Shown: positions 1-6,405 of the stretch, piece by piece
Layout of the letters: the number at the start of each line of letters is the position of its first letter
How positions within the stretch are numbered: the stretch's first letter is position 1
NCBI GenBank assembly: GCA_947176115.1
Contig: CAMWPK010000045.1
Location: 1 to 9,754 of the forward strand
Direction: 5' to 3'
Source of the DNA: an uncultured Clostridia bacterium
GTDB lineage: Bacteria; Bacillota; Clostridia; Christensenellales; UBA3700
DNA: 9,754 nt
The notes under the pieces: model-generated
Databases searched by the model: none
Told to the model about the DNA's origin: nothing
Seen by the model: only the letters and a program-made list of their open reading frames with translations
Position numbers and translations under genes: made by a program

Positions 1-78
1 CGAAGCGACGGCATAGCGAGCAAGCAGATGCGTCTTGTGCGAGCGTCAATGACGATTAGTTCTTACGTATTACGTCAA
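1..78. other. Gene-free GC-rich flank downstream of mnmA
   Basis: No gene is supported here. The first 60 bases contain 33 G or C and many CG dinucleotides, a richer mix than the AT-rich spacers elsewhere in the window. A short inverted repeat (CGTCA at 44-48, TGACG at 50-54) is present. There is no convincing intrinsic terminator for mnmA inside the window. A plus-strand frame is open from the window edge through this stretch, but it continues antisense to mnmA and is not a credible gene. The stretch could belong to a repeat or a neighbouring feature cut by the window edge. Confidence 0.3.
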
Positions 79-1155
79 CTAGCCTTTGCGCTCTATAACT
101 CCTCCGCCCAAACAGACGTTGTCTACGTATATGACTGCGTACTGTCCTTCAGCAATCGCGCGTTGGGGCGTATCAAAGACAAGTTCCAAACCGTCGCCTT
201 TTATTATTGCCGTAGCTTGTTGTTCAGGTTGACGGTGACGTATTCTCGCCGTACACCTAAACGAAGTTTCTTTTGGTTTATAGGTAATAAAATTGAATTT
301 GTCGCACTCTAGGCGGGAATGATAAATCATAGATTGGTCGCCTTGAGATACGTAAAGCACGTTGTTCTCAACGTCCTTGCTTACTACGAACCAAGGCTCG
401 CCGTTGCCACTACCGCCTATGCCAAGACCTTTGCGCTGTCCGACAGTATAATAGAATACTCCGTTGTGTCTGCCGACTATGCGATTATCCAAAGTCTTGA
501 TGTCGCCTTCTTGCATAGGTATATACTCGCTCAAAAACTTGCGGAAGTTGCGCTCTCCAATAAAACATATGCCCGTGGAGTCCTTTTTGTCTGCCGTCGA
601 TAAACCAAACTTGCTAGCCAAAGTCCTAACTTCAGGTTTTTCTAAACCGCCAAGGGGGAAAAGAACCTTATCGAGTTGTTTGGAAGAGAGTTGATTGAGG
701 AAATAAGTCTGGTCTTTGTTGGTATCTTTGGCTTTGAGAAGATAGTTTAGACCGTCATCCGCATGAAGTACGTCGCAATAATGTCCTGTAGCAATATAGT
801 CTGCGCCCATAGACAAAGCGTGTTGAACGAAAGGCGCAAACTTGATTTCTTTATTGCAAAGTACGTCAGGATTGGGAGTTCTGCCCTTTTTGTATTCCTC
901 AACAAAAAGTTTGAATACGCGCTCGTAATACTGATCGGCAAAGTCAACGCTGTAATAAGGTATGCCAATGTCGTTGCAAACCTTGCGCACGTCGTAGAAG
1001 TCTTCGTCAGCACTGCAACAACCGCCCTCGTCCTTTTCATGCCAATTACGCATAAAAAGACCAATAACTTCATAGCCTTGCTCCTTTAGAAGCAAAGCTG
1101 TCAATGAAGAGTCAACTCCCCCGCTCATTCCTACTACTACGCGACCTTTTTTCAT
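79..1155 (-). CDS. mnmA: tRNA-specific 2-thiouridylase MnmA
   Basis: MnmA thiolates C2 of the wobble uridine U34 in tRNAs for Lys, Glu and Gln in the cytoplasm: it adenylates the base with ATP, then inserts sulfur delivered as a persulfide. The 358 residues match the usual length of about 360. The N-terminal PP-loop SGGVDSS is at residues 11-17. The two cysteines needed for catalysis are visible: Cys100 in PDVLCNKEIKF and Cys197 in STGICFIGER. MRNWHEKDEGGCCSAD (35-50), TPNPD (93-97), GQRKGLGIGG (239-248) and the C-terminal RIRHRQP (304-310) are also family hallmarks. The start codon overlaps the yqeY stop as ATGA, so the two genes are very probably co-transcribed and translationally coupled. 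The gene ends with TAG. Nothing appears truncated. Confidence 0.97.
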   Translation of the reverse strand: MKKGRVVVGMSGGVDSSLTALLLKEQGYEVIGLFMRNWHEKDEGGCCSADEDFYDVRKVCNDIGIPYYSVDFADQYYERVFKLFVEEYKKGRTPNPDVLCNKEIKFAPFVQHALSMGADYIATGHYCDVLHADDGLNYLLKAKDTNKDQTYFLNQLSSKQLDKVLFPLGGLEKPEVRTLASKFGLSTADKKDSTGICFIGERNFRKFLSEYIPMQEGDIKTLDNRIVGRHNGVFYYTVGQRKGLGIGGSGNGEPWFVVSKDVENNVLYVSQGDQSMIYHSRLECDKFNFITYKPKETSFRCTARIRHRQPEQQATAIIKGDGLELVFDTPQRAIAEGQYAVIYVDNVCLGGGVIERKG

Positions 1156-1580
1156 AAGTTTCTCAATACTTCATTGACTTCTTTCATATCGCACTTGCCG
1201 GCGTAATTTGCCTTGAAGTGGCGCATTACCGCAGGTACGGACTTATCCTGTAGCGCAAGAATAACTTCTTTTATTTCTTCTTTGCTCATCAACTGTGGCA
1301 AATAACTCTTTACGGTAGCAATTTGATTGTCAAGGCTTTGTACCTTATCGGCGTAACCTGCGCCGGCTTTTTCAAAACCTGACTTTTCTTCAATCAATTC
1401 TTTTTCCGTCTTTTGGAGTAGCGATAAAATATCTCCCTCGCTCAATTCCTCGCCTTTAGCTCTTTTTTCAATAGAAGAAAGCATAATCTTATTGATTACT
1501 ACGTTGAGAGCAGATACTGCATCCTTGTCCTTTTCTTTCATCTTTGCTACTTTTTCTTTCTTAAAAAAGTCTATGTTCAT
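1152..1580 (-). CDS. yqeY: GatB/YqeY domain protein
   Basis: This 142-residue protein belongs to the GatB/YqeY family (usually about 148 residues), a stand-alone relative of the C-terminal helical tail of GatB, the subunit of the tRNA-dependent amidotransferase that contacts tRNA. Its cellular role is not firmly established; a tRNA-related one is suspected. Visible family features are a lysine-rich N-terminal helix, the central GEELSEGDILSLLQKTEKEL block (about 44-63), the FEKAGAGYADK segment (69-79), YLPQLMSKEEI (93-103) and a small C-terminal helical bundle. GAGG-like Shine-Dalgarno bases (GAGGCGAGAA) lie just before the ATG. It overlaps mnmA by 4 nt and has its own strong promoter in the 77-bp spacer after spmB, so it heads the yqeY-mnmA operon. 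The coupling to a tRNA-modifying enzyme fits a tRNA-related role but does not prove one. Confidence 0.9.
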   Translation of the reverse strand: MNIDFFKKEKVAKMKEKDKDAVSALNVVINKIMLSSIEKRAKGEELSEGDILSLLQKTEKELIEEKSGFEKAGAGYADKVQSLDNQIATVKSYLPQLMSKEEIKEVILALQDKSVPAVMRHFKANYAGKCDMKEVNEVLRNL

Positions 1581-1603
1581 TTCTCGCCTCGCAAAATTAG
1601 ATT

Positions 1604-1624
1604 GGTGTAATCAAATAATACACC
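1604..1624 (-). promoter_or_regulatory. Inverted repeat over the yqeY -10 box
   Basis: On the transcribed strand GGTGTA, nine bases, then TACACC form an inverted repeat. It covers the -10 box and the likely transcription start of the yqeY promoter. Flanking TTA/CTAA bases extend the symmetry imperfectly. This layout suits a repressor operator. It could also form a weak 6-bp RNA hairpin at the end of a spmB transcript, followed by a few U residues. I do not recognise the motif as the site of a named regulator. Confidence 0.35.
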
Positions 1625-1643
1625 TAATATTACCTGATGTCAA
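1615..1643 (-). promoter_or_regulatory. Sigma-A promoter for yqeY-mnmA
   Basis: Reading the minus strand, a perfect -35 TTGACA (1643-1638) is followed after exactly 17 bases by TATTAT (1620-1615), one mismatch from TATAAT. The start of transcription would fall near 1608, giving a leader of about 28 nt that contains the GAGG ribosome binding site of yqeY. This is the best consensus match in the window and explains how yqeY-mnmA can be expressed independently of spmAB. Confidence 0.75.
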
Positions 1644-1657
1644 GTTGGTAGTCAATT

Positions 1658-2164
1658 CTAAATAAATTTGCAAAGAACACAAGCCATGATTGCGCCAAAA
1701 TAGCATGCTACCAGAGAAATGGGTATCGCATATCTGAGTTTCTTAACCTTGGTGGTCGAAAAATACACTGTGCCGACGTAGAATACGGTTTCGCTGGCGC
1801 CGACTATTACAGACGCGCAACGGGATATATATGCATCTGCGCCGTGGGTCTTGTAGATATCCTCCAATAGCGCAAGCGAACCGTTGCCGGACAATGGACG
1901 GATAATAAGAAGTTCGCAAAGTTCTTCAGGTATACCCAAGAAAGTCAAAACGGGCGACATAATCTTGGCAAAATATGCATTCAGCCCGCTGAGCGAGAAA
2001 AGTTCGACAGCTACTAGCACTGCGCAGATATACGGAAATATAGACAGCACTATTGACAAACTCTCCTTACTCCCCTTTACAAAATTGTCGTAAACGGGGA
2101 CTTTTTTAATAAAAGCTATGACTATTACGAGAAGAATAAAGATGGGAAGTATGTATTTGCTCAT
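1658..2164 (-). CDS. spmB: Spore maturation protein SpmB
   Basis: SpmB is a membrane protein that works with SpmA; in Bacillus subtilis the pair is needed for proper core dehydration and heat resistance of spores. The 168 residues (B. subtilis SpmB is about 178) form a nucleoside-recognition (Gate) type domain. A first membrane segment lies at about 5-20, a second at about 37-58, a third around 112-135 and a last one at about 146-167. The conserved IIRPLSGNGSLALLED motif (87-102) and the GASETVFYVGTVYF segment (122-135) are diagnostic. The ATG overlaps the spmA stop as ATGA, indicating coupled translation. Homologues also occur in bacteria not known to sporulate, so its presence suggests but does not prove sporulation. 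Confidence 0.93.
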   Translation of the reverse strand: MSKYILPIFILLVIVIAFIKKVPVYDNFVKGSKESLSIVLSIFPYICAVLVAVELFSLSGLNAYFAKIMSPVLTFLGIPEELCELLIIRPLSGNGSLALLEDIYKTHGADAYISRCASVIVGASETVFYVGTVYFSTTKVKKLRYAIPISLVACYFGAIMACVLCKFI

Positions 2165-2790
2165 ATCTTTTTCCTCTCACCGATGGGCATAAAAAGAGGC
2201 TTGGGCGGTTGGGTCTTTTCAACTTTGCTTTTTTTGCGAGTAAACAACGCGCAAAGTTTGGCAAGTATTACGCCCGTGACAGTCGAAATCAAAGTCGCGA
2301 GCAAAGACGGTAAAATTATATCCGACGGCGCATTGCTACCGGCCGATGCGCGCAAGCCTATTATCGTCGCAGGGATAAGCTGTATTGACGTAGAATTGAT
2401 TACCATAAAAAGAATCATATTATCCGTGGCTTTTTGAGAGCCGTCCTGCATACTCTCCATCGCCTTGATACCTAGCGGAGTCGCCGCACCGCCCATACCC
2501 AAAAGATTGGCGGAAAAGTTGAGAGTAATATACTCCAAAGCAAGGTCGCTCTCACCTTTGAAGAGCCTTTTGGTCAATGGGCGAAATAATTTGTTGAGAG
2601 CTTTGTTAAGACCTATGCCGTCCATAAGCGAGAGTATCGACAACCATATCGCGTAGATTGCTATAAGCGTAAACGCCAAGGTCAACGCGTTGTTTGCTCC
2701 GCTTATCATTATAGAAAAAGCGCTCTCGGGCGCAACGGCTACCAACATAATCAAAGACGCCAATATCATTATTGTAAATACTATGTTCAT
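2161..2790 (-). CDS. spmA: Spore maturation protein SpmA
   Basis: SpmA is the membrane partner of SpmB in spore core dehydration. The protein has 209 residues (B. subtilis SpmA is about 196). Membrane segments are seen at about 4-20, 34-55, 125-146 and 158-183. The conserved signature NFSANLLGMGGAATPLGIKAM (91-111) and the following acceptor-like segment FMVINSTSIQLIPATIIGLR (128-147) identify the family. A basic, proline-containing tail (185-209) is longer than usual and probably cytoplasmic. The only plausible Shine-Dalgarno is GGGAG about 10 nt before the ATG, and it lies inside a stable hairpin (2798-2827). In B. subtilis spmA and spmB follow dacB in a sigma-E operon; here no dacB is adjacent and the upstream neighbour is a secreted protease. 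Confidence 0.93.
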   Translation of the reverse strand: MNIVFTIMILASLIMLVAVAPESAFSIMISGANNALTLAFTLIAIYAIWLSILSLMDGIGLNKALNKLFRPLTKRLFKGESDLALEYITLNFSANLLGMGGAATPLGIKAMESMQDGSQKATDNMILFMVINSTSIQLIPATIIGLRASAGSNAPSDIILPSLLATLISTVTGVILAKLCALFTRKKSKVEKTQPPKPLFMPIGERKKI

Positions 2791-2797
2791 AATGCAA

Positions 2798-2827
2798 CAA
2801 CTCCCATACGAAATTGTATGAGAGTTG
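2798..2827 (-). promoter_or_regulatory. Leader hairpin hiding the spmA ribosome binding site
   Basis: In the minus-strand RNA, CAACUCUCAUAC and GUAUGGGAGUUG pair as an uninterrupted 12-bp stem with a 6-nt loop AAUUUC. One of the pairs is a G-U wobble; in the opposite-strand RNA it would be a C-A mismatch, so the structure is complete only in the sense orientation. The 3' arm contains GGGAG, the spmA Shine-Dalgarno. The stem ends 7 nt before the ATG. No U-tract follows, so translational control is more likely than termination. Confidence 0.55.
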
Positions 2828-2841
2828 TGAGATATTTATTA
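2813..2841 (-). promoter_or_regulatory. Candidate sigma-E promoter for spmAB
   Basis: CATACAAT (2820-2813) matches the sigma-E -10 consensus of B. subtilis (CATACAnT). TAATAAA sits 14 bases upstream (2841-2835), matching five of seven positions of the -35 consensus as I recall it (KMATATT). Transcription would start near 2807, inside the leader hairpin and after its 5' arm, giving a leader of about 17 nt with GGGAG exposed. Known sigma-E control of spmA in B. subtilis supports the call. Chance occurrence in AT-rich DNA cannot be excluded. Confidence 0.4.
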
Positions 2842-2867
2842 CTAAACGCAGTCTATATATTACCTAT

Positions 2868-2896
2868 ATATTATAATAATTATAATATTATATCAA
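2868..2896 (-). promoter_or_regulatory. Possible vegetative promoter upstream of spmA
   Basis: TTGATA (2896-2891) is followed after 17 bases by TAATAT (2873-2868), starting 3 nt beyond the protease stop codon. A transcript from here would begin near 2861 and contain the whole hairpin that masks the spmA ribosome binding site. The surrounding DNA (2851-2895) is almost pure A/T and includes a 9-bp inverted repeat, so a match of this quality may be coincidental. Confidence 0.25.
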
Positions 2897-2898
2897 TA

Positions 2899-4293
2899 CT
2901 ATTTAAGCGCAACAAAGTCGCTTGAACTAATAGGAATCACTACAACCTTATCTTCGCCGTCGCGAGTGATAGTCAATGAAATCGACGTCGTGCTAGCTTT
3001 TACTTTCCAAAGAGCGTCGGTAAGTGAAAAACTGCGAGTAATTTCATACCTTTCGCCGTCAATCTCTACTGCTTTGAAAATATCGCCGACTTGCAAATAG
3101 TCGCTTGCCAAAGAGTCGTCTTCGATTAAACTTACTGAAATCTCTTCGATTACCTTAACCGTCTTGGTCGCGGTATCATAAACGGCTTTGGACGAGTTGA
3201 CAGTTCCGGCTATTCCAAGATACAACTTCTTGATATTTTTATTTCCTTCGCCGTCGCAATGAGCTATCGCGTAATCGGCTATACCCAATGCTACGTCGCT
3301 CGGAATAGCATATCCCATATTATCTATGCTCGTCGAACTAGCCTTTGCATTGACAATGCCTATGAGCTGACCTTTTGTATTGAAAAGTCCGCCACCGCTG
3401 TTGCCGGAATTGATAGCCGTATCAACACGCATAACTCTTGTGGTATATGATAAGCCTATTGTGGTGTCGCTTAAAGTTATGTTCTCGCTGTCAACGCTTA
3501 CTATGCCTTTGGTGATCGAAAACTTTATCTCATTGTAATACGTTTCGCCACCTGACGAAGGAGCGCCTATCGCTAATGCCGTAGAACCTACGACAACGTC
3601 TTTGCTACTTGCCACGTCAACCGCTCTTGCGTCACTGCTTTTGATTATTTCGCTTCCGCTGGCTTTAAGAATTGCTATGTCGTAGTCGTATGCTCCGCCT
3701 ATATACTTGACAGGAATAGCTTGCTCTTCAAACTCGTCATAGCCATACAAAAATACGTCTAAATCGTCACAAATCTTATCATCTGTCTTATAATTTGTAT
3801 TATACACTACGTGATAATTTGTGATAATATATGCGTCGCCATTATCTTTATTTAATTTATAAATAACGCCTGAACCGCTTGAAGTTGTGTCTTGTTCTCT
3901 TCCCCATCTATCAGTAACTACGCCTTTTGCCCTTACTTTAACTGCCGACAAAAGCGCAAGATTTGAAGCAGTTTGGACATCTTCGCTCAAATTGAGATAG
4001 GACTGCAAAAAGTCCATATACGTTCCCTTAAAGCCTTCTGCTACCGCTTTGTCGTATATTTCCTGTATAGTAACTGCTCCGTCAGCGCCGTCATTTCCAT
4101 CAACTCCGTTCTGTCCGTCTATACCCTTTAGACTGTCAAGCCATTCGTCTAGTGTGCCTTCAAAACCTTGTTCAACGGCAAGTTCATAAGCCGACTTGCC
4201 CTGTTGAGCTTTGCCGTCGCACGCAATCAAAAACGCGCATAGCATTGCTAAAATTAGCGATAAGGATACTATAAAAACAATTTTCTTCTTCAT
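2899..4293 (-). CDS. HtrA/DegP-like serine protease lipoprotein
   Basis: This is a 464-residue secreted trypsin-fold serine protease of the HtrA/DegP type, expected to act on the outer face of the membrane in protein quality control or processing. An N-terminal signal with lipobox LIAC makes Cys25 the lipidation site. Residues 34-57 and 76-99 are two similar modules (SAYELAVEQGFEGTLDEWL and IYDKAVAEGFKGTYMDFL) flanking a collagen-like GXY run (57-72). The protease domain carries the triad His161 (TNYHVV), Asp205 (DYDIAILK) and Ser299 (NSGNSGGGLF). A single PDZ-like domain follows (about 357-456). AAGGA lies 7-8 nt before the ATG. It sits between rho and spmA, 83 bp after the rho stop; whether it is read from rho or its own promoter is unclear. 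It could have a role at the sporulating cell surface, but that is only suggested by position. Confidence 0.9.
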   Translation of the reverse strand: MKKKIVFIVSLSLILAMLCAFLIACDGKAQQGKSAYELAVEQGFEGTLDEWLDSLKGIDGQNGVDGNDGADGAVTIQEIYDKAVAEGFKGTYMDFLQSYLNLSEDVQTASNLALLSAVKVRAKGVVTDRWGREQDTTSSGSGVIYKLNKDNGDAYIITNYHVVYNTNYKTDDKICDDLDVFLYGYDEFEEQAIPVKYIGGAYDYDIAILKASGSEIIKSSDARAVDVASSKDVVVGSTALAIGAPSSGGETYYNEIKFSITKGIVSVDSENITLSDTTIGLSYTTRVMRVDTAINSGNSGGGLFNTKGQLIGIVNAKASSTSIDNMGYAIPSDVALGIADYAIAHCDGEGNKNIKKLYLGIAGTVNSSKAVYDTATKTVKVIEEISVSLIEDDSLASDYLQVGDIFKAVEIDGERYEITRSFSLTDALWKVKASTTSISLTITRDGEDKVVVIPISSSDFVALK

Positions 4294-4376
4294 AATTTCT
4301 TCCTTATTAGTATTGACTAATTTATTTTATTTATTGAGATACTATCACTTAATTTATTTTTTGGGTGAGGTATCTA

Positions 4377-6194
4377 TTAGAATTTTCCTGAAAAATTCTT
4401 AATGGTATAACCACTCTTTTCCAGTACTTTGACCTGATTTGTGATTGACTCAACAAATTCCTCGTTATTCTTGGTCTTTTGCATCATATTGAGAAGTTGG
4501 TCGGTGGTATCTTGCAAATCGCCCGTTGAGAGCATCTTGCGAAGCGCCCATACGCCCTCAAGCTCCTTTTGAGAAAGCAACAAATCTTCTCTTCTCGTGG
4601 ATGAACGGTTGAGGTCGATAGCTGGGAAAATTCTCCTTTCGCTGAGCTTTCTATCAAGGGTAATTTCCATATTGCCCGTACCCTTAAATTCTTCATAGAT
4701 TACGTCGTCCATTCTACTACCCGTATCTACAAGAGCAGTCGCAATTATCGTAAGCGAACCGCCGTTCTCGATATTTCTTGCCGCGCCAAAGAATTTCTTG
4801 GGGTTTGCCAATGCTCCCGGATCGATACCGCCAGAAAGAGTTCTGCCTGTAGGAGGTATAGTAAGGTTGTACGCTCTTGCTAAACGTGTGAGCGAATCCA
4901 TCATTATTACGACGTCTTTACCAAGTTCAACAAGTCGTCTTGCCCTTTCGATAAGCAGTTCCGACGCCTTGCAGTGATGCTCCGGTACTTCGTCAAAAGT
5001 CGAATATATGACTTCGCCCTTAATAGACCTCTTCATATCCGTAACTTCTTCGGGTCGCTCGTCAACAAGCAATACAAAAAGCGTAACTTCTGAGTGATTG
5101 GTCGTGATAGAATTGGCAATTTTCTTGAGAAGAGTCGTCTTGCCTGCCTTTGGAGGAGATACTATCATTGCTCTCTGTCCCTTACCTATAGGCGCTATCA
5201 AGTCAAGACTTCTGATTGCAAAATCTCCTCTTGTGACGCTCTTTTCAGCAGTGTTTATCTCCAATCTCAATCTTTCTTGCGGGAATATCGGAGTTAACGC
5301 GTCAAAGTGCGGACGACGTCTAAGACTTGTCAAATTGGTACCGCTGTCGTCAACGTAACCAATCGCCTTATACTCTCCGGTGCCGGCAATATCTCTGCCT
5401 TTATCGTCCTTTTGATATACTATATCATACTTAATTTCGGGGTTTACTCTTTGAACGACTGTCAAAGCAGGCGGTTTGTTCTCAGAATTTTTTCTTGCAA
5501 TACCCACAACGTAGTCGCCGGCTCTCAACCCGAGCGCCTTGATAATTCTTCCTGATACGTATACGTCTTTTTCTCCGCATTCGCAGTTTTCCGCTCTCAA
5601 GAAGCCGTAACCGTCTAATATCTCTAAGATACCGCTACGCTCTTCGCTTTCAACGCTTTCCTTTACGGCGCTGTCATTATTGGGCTGTGTCTTTGCGTCG
5701 TCCTCAACAGCGTTGTCCAAAATTTTTTCCGTTTCGAATTCCTCTTTTGGCGCTTGAGGAATTGAAATTGTTGAAGACATCGAATCCTTAACAACGTTGG
5801 GCGTCTCCGACTTGGCAGGTCTGCCTCTTTTGGGCTTGGAACCTTGAAAGGCTTCTCCGCCATTCTGCATAAACTCAAAGTATGCGTCTATGAGCTGGTC
5901 TTTGTTCTTGGTGCTTGGAGTGATTCCCGCTTCCCTTACGATGGTACGTACGACGTGTATCGTCATATTTTGAAAATCTTCGCGCGTATATTGCGGTCCG
6001 ATAGCAACGCTTTGATTATCATGAGCGGTAGTTGCTTGTTGAACGTTTTGATTACACGCAAGCAATATGCTGTCAATGAGATTCTCTTCAGACATATACG
6101 ATACGTTCTCCACGTTCTTTTTCTTGGCAATATCTCTTAATTCAAAGTAATTCTTTGCCTTTAACTCCTCGCGGGTATAGTCATTCTTTATCAT
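4377..6194 (-). CDS. rho: Transcription termination factor Rho
   Basis: Rho is the hexameric RNA-dependent ATPase/translocase that ends transcription on untranslated RNA. At 605 residues it is far longer than the E. coli protein (419). Two SAP-like N-terminal modules are seen (about 4-48 and 69-112), then a basic AT-hook-like KPKRGRPAK (120-128), an acidic low-complexity linker (about 149-185), and the cold-shock-like RNA-binding domain (about 187-253, with an unusual CEC pair at 204-206). The ATPase core has Walker A PPKAGKTT (347-354), catalytic-glutamate segment DERPEEV (378-384), Walker B VVIMMDS (428-434), Q-loop IPPTGRTLSGG (446-456), R-loop TALVDTGSRM (486-495) and the arginine-finger region LNRSSTRRE (528-536). 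AGGAG lies 6 nt before the ATG. A promoter is visible upstream; no clear intrinsic terminator follows. The core looks fully functional. Confidence 0.98.
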   Translation of the reverse strand: MIKNDYTREELKAKNYFELRDIAKKKNVENVSYMSEENLIDSILLACNQNVQQATTAHDNQSVAIGPQYTREDFQNMTIHVVRTIVREAGITPSTKNKDQLIDAYFEFMQNGGEAFQGSKPKRGRPAKSETPNVVKDSMSSTISIPQAPKEEFETEKILDNAVEDDAKTQPNNDSAVKESVESEERSGILEILDGYGFLRAENCECGEKDVYVSGRIIKALGLRAGDYVVGIARKNSENKPPALTVVQRVNPEIKYDIVYQKDDKGRDIAGTGEYKAIGYVDDSGTNLTSLRRRPHFDALTPIFPQERLRLEINTAEKSVTRGDFAIRSLDLIAPIGKGQRAMIVSPPKAGKTTLLKKIANSITTNHSEVTLFVLLVDERPEEVTDMKRSIKGEVIYSTFDEVPEHHCKASELLIERARRLVELGKDVVIMMDSLTRLARAYNLTIPPTGRTLSGGIDPGALANPKKFFGAARNIENGGSLTIIATALVDTGSRMDDVIYEEFKGTGNMEITLDRKLSERRIFPAIDLNRSSTRREDLLLSQKELEGVWALRKMLSTGDLQDTTDQLLNMMQKTKNNEEFVESITNQVKVLEKSGYTIKNFSGKF

Positions 6195-6234
6195 AAATTC
6201 TCCTATTTATCTGATTTATAAAAGCTGGTTTATA

Positions 6235-6262
6235 TTTATAATTATAATAATATTATTGTCTA
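6235..6262 (-). promoter_or_regulatory. Candidate sigma-A promoter for rho
   Basis: TAGACA (6262-6257, one mismatch from TTGACA) is followed after 16 bases by TATAAA (6240-6235, one mismatch from TATAAT). Transcription would begin near 6228 and the leader would be about 34 nt, ending in AGGAG before the rho start. The region is AT-rich, which raises the chance of a false match, but the position and spacing are good. Confidence 0.5.
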
Positions 6263-6366
6263 TATAATATTTAGGATATCATTGCTCTGATGTGCTTTTA
6301 GACCTAATATCGTCTTATTTACTTTGTAAACTTTTAACTAAATTGAAAATAATCATTCGTTGTATA

Positions 6367-6398
6367 TTTGCAAAGACGATACGTATCGTCTTTGCAAA
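6367..6398. repeat. Perfect 32-bp palindrome after the MBL gene
   Basis: TTTGCAAAGACGATAC (6367-6382) and its exact reverse complement (6383-6398) abut with no spacer. The palindrome begins 7 nt after the stop codon of the metallo-beta-lactamase-fold gene and lies 172 nt upstream of the rho start. As RNA it would form a 14-bp stem with a 4-nt ACGU loop and probably marks the end of the prs operon. On the minus strand it is followed by TATACAACG, not a U-tract, so it is not a classic intrinsic terminator. A protein-binding site is the alternative. The 9-mer TATCGTCTT from its right arm recurs at 6308-6316, between the palindrome and the rho promoter. Confidence 0.75.
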
Positions 6399-6405
6399 CT
6401 ACTTA

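Noticed and set aside
1..312. Plus-strand reading frame open from the left edge
   Set aside because: Most of it is antisense to the C-terminus of mnmA and its translation matches no family I recognise.
2851..2895. AT-only inverted repeat (9-bp arms around TTA) after the protease gene
   Set aside because: The stretch is nearly pure A/T, as is the DNA upstream of rho, so the symmetry can arise from composition alone.
4324..4352. Promoter TTAAGT-N17-TAAAAT for the protease gene
   Set aside because: The -35 matches only three of six consensus positions, and A/T-rich spacer DNA gives such matches easily; an own promoter is possible but not shown.
4338..4374. Imperfect hairpin after rho as an intrinsic terminator
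   Set aside because: The stem is only 5 plus 4 bp with an internal loop, a 16-nt loop, and no U-tract on the sense strand.
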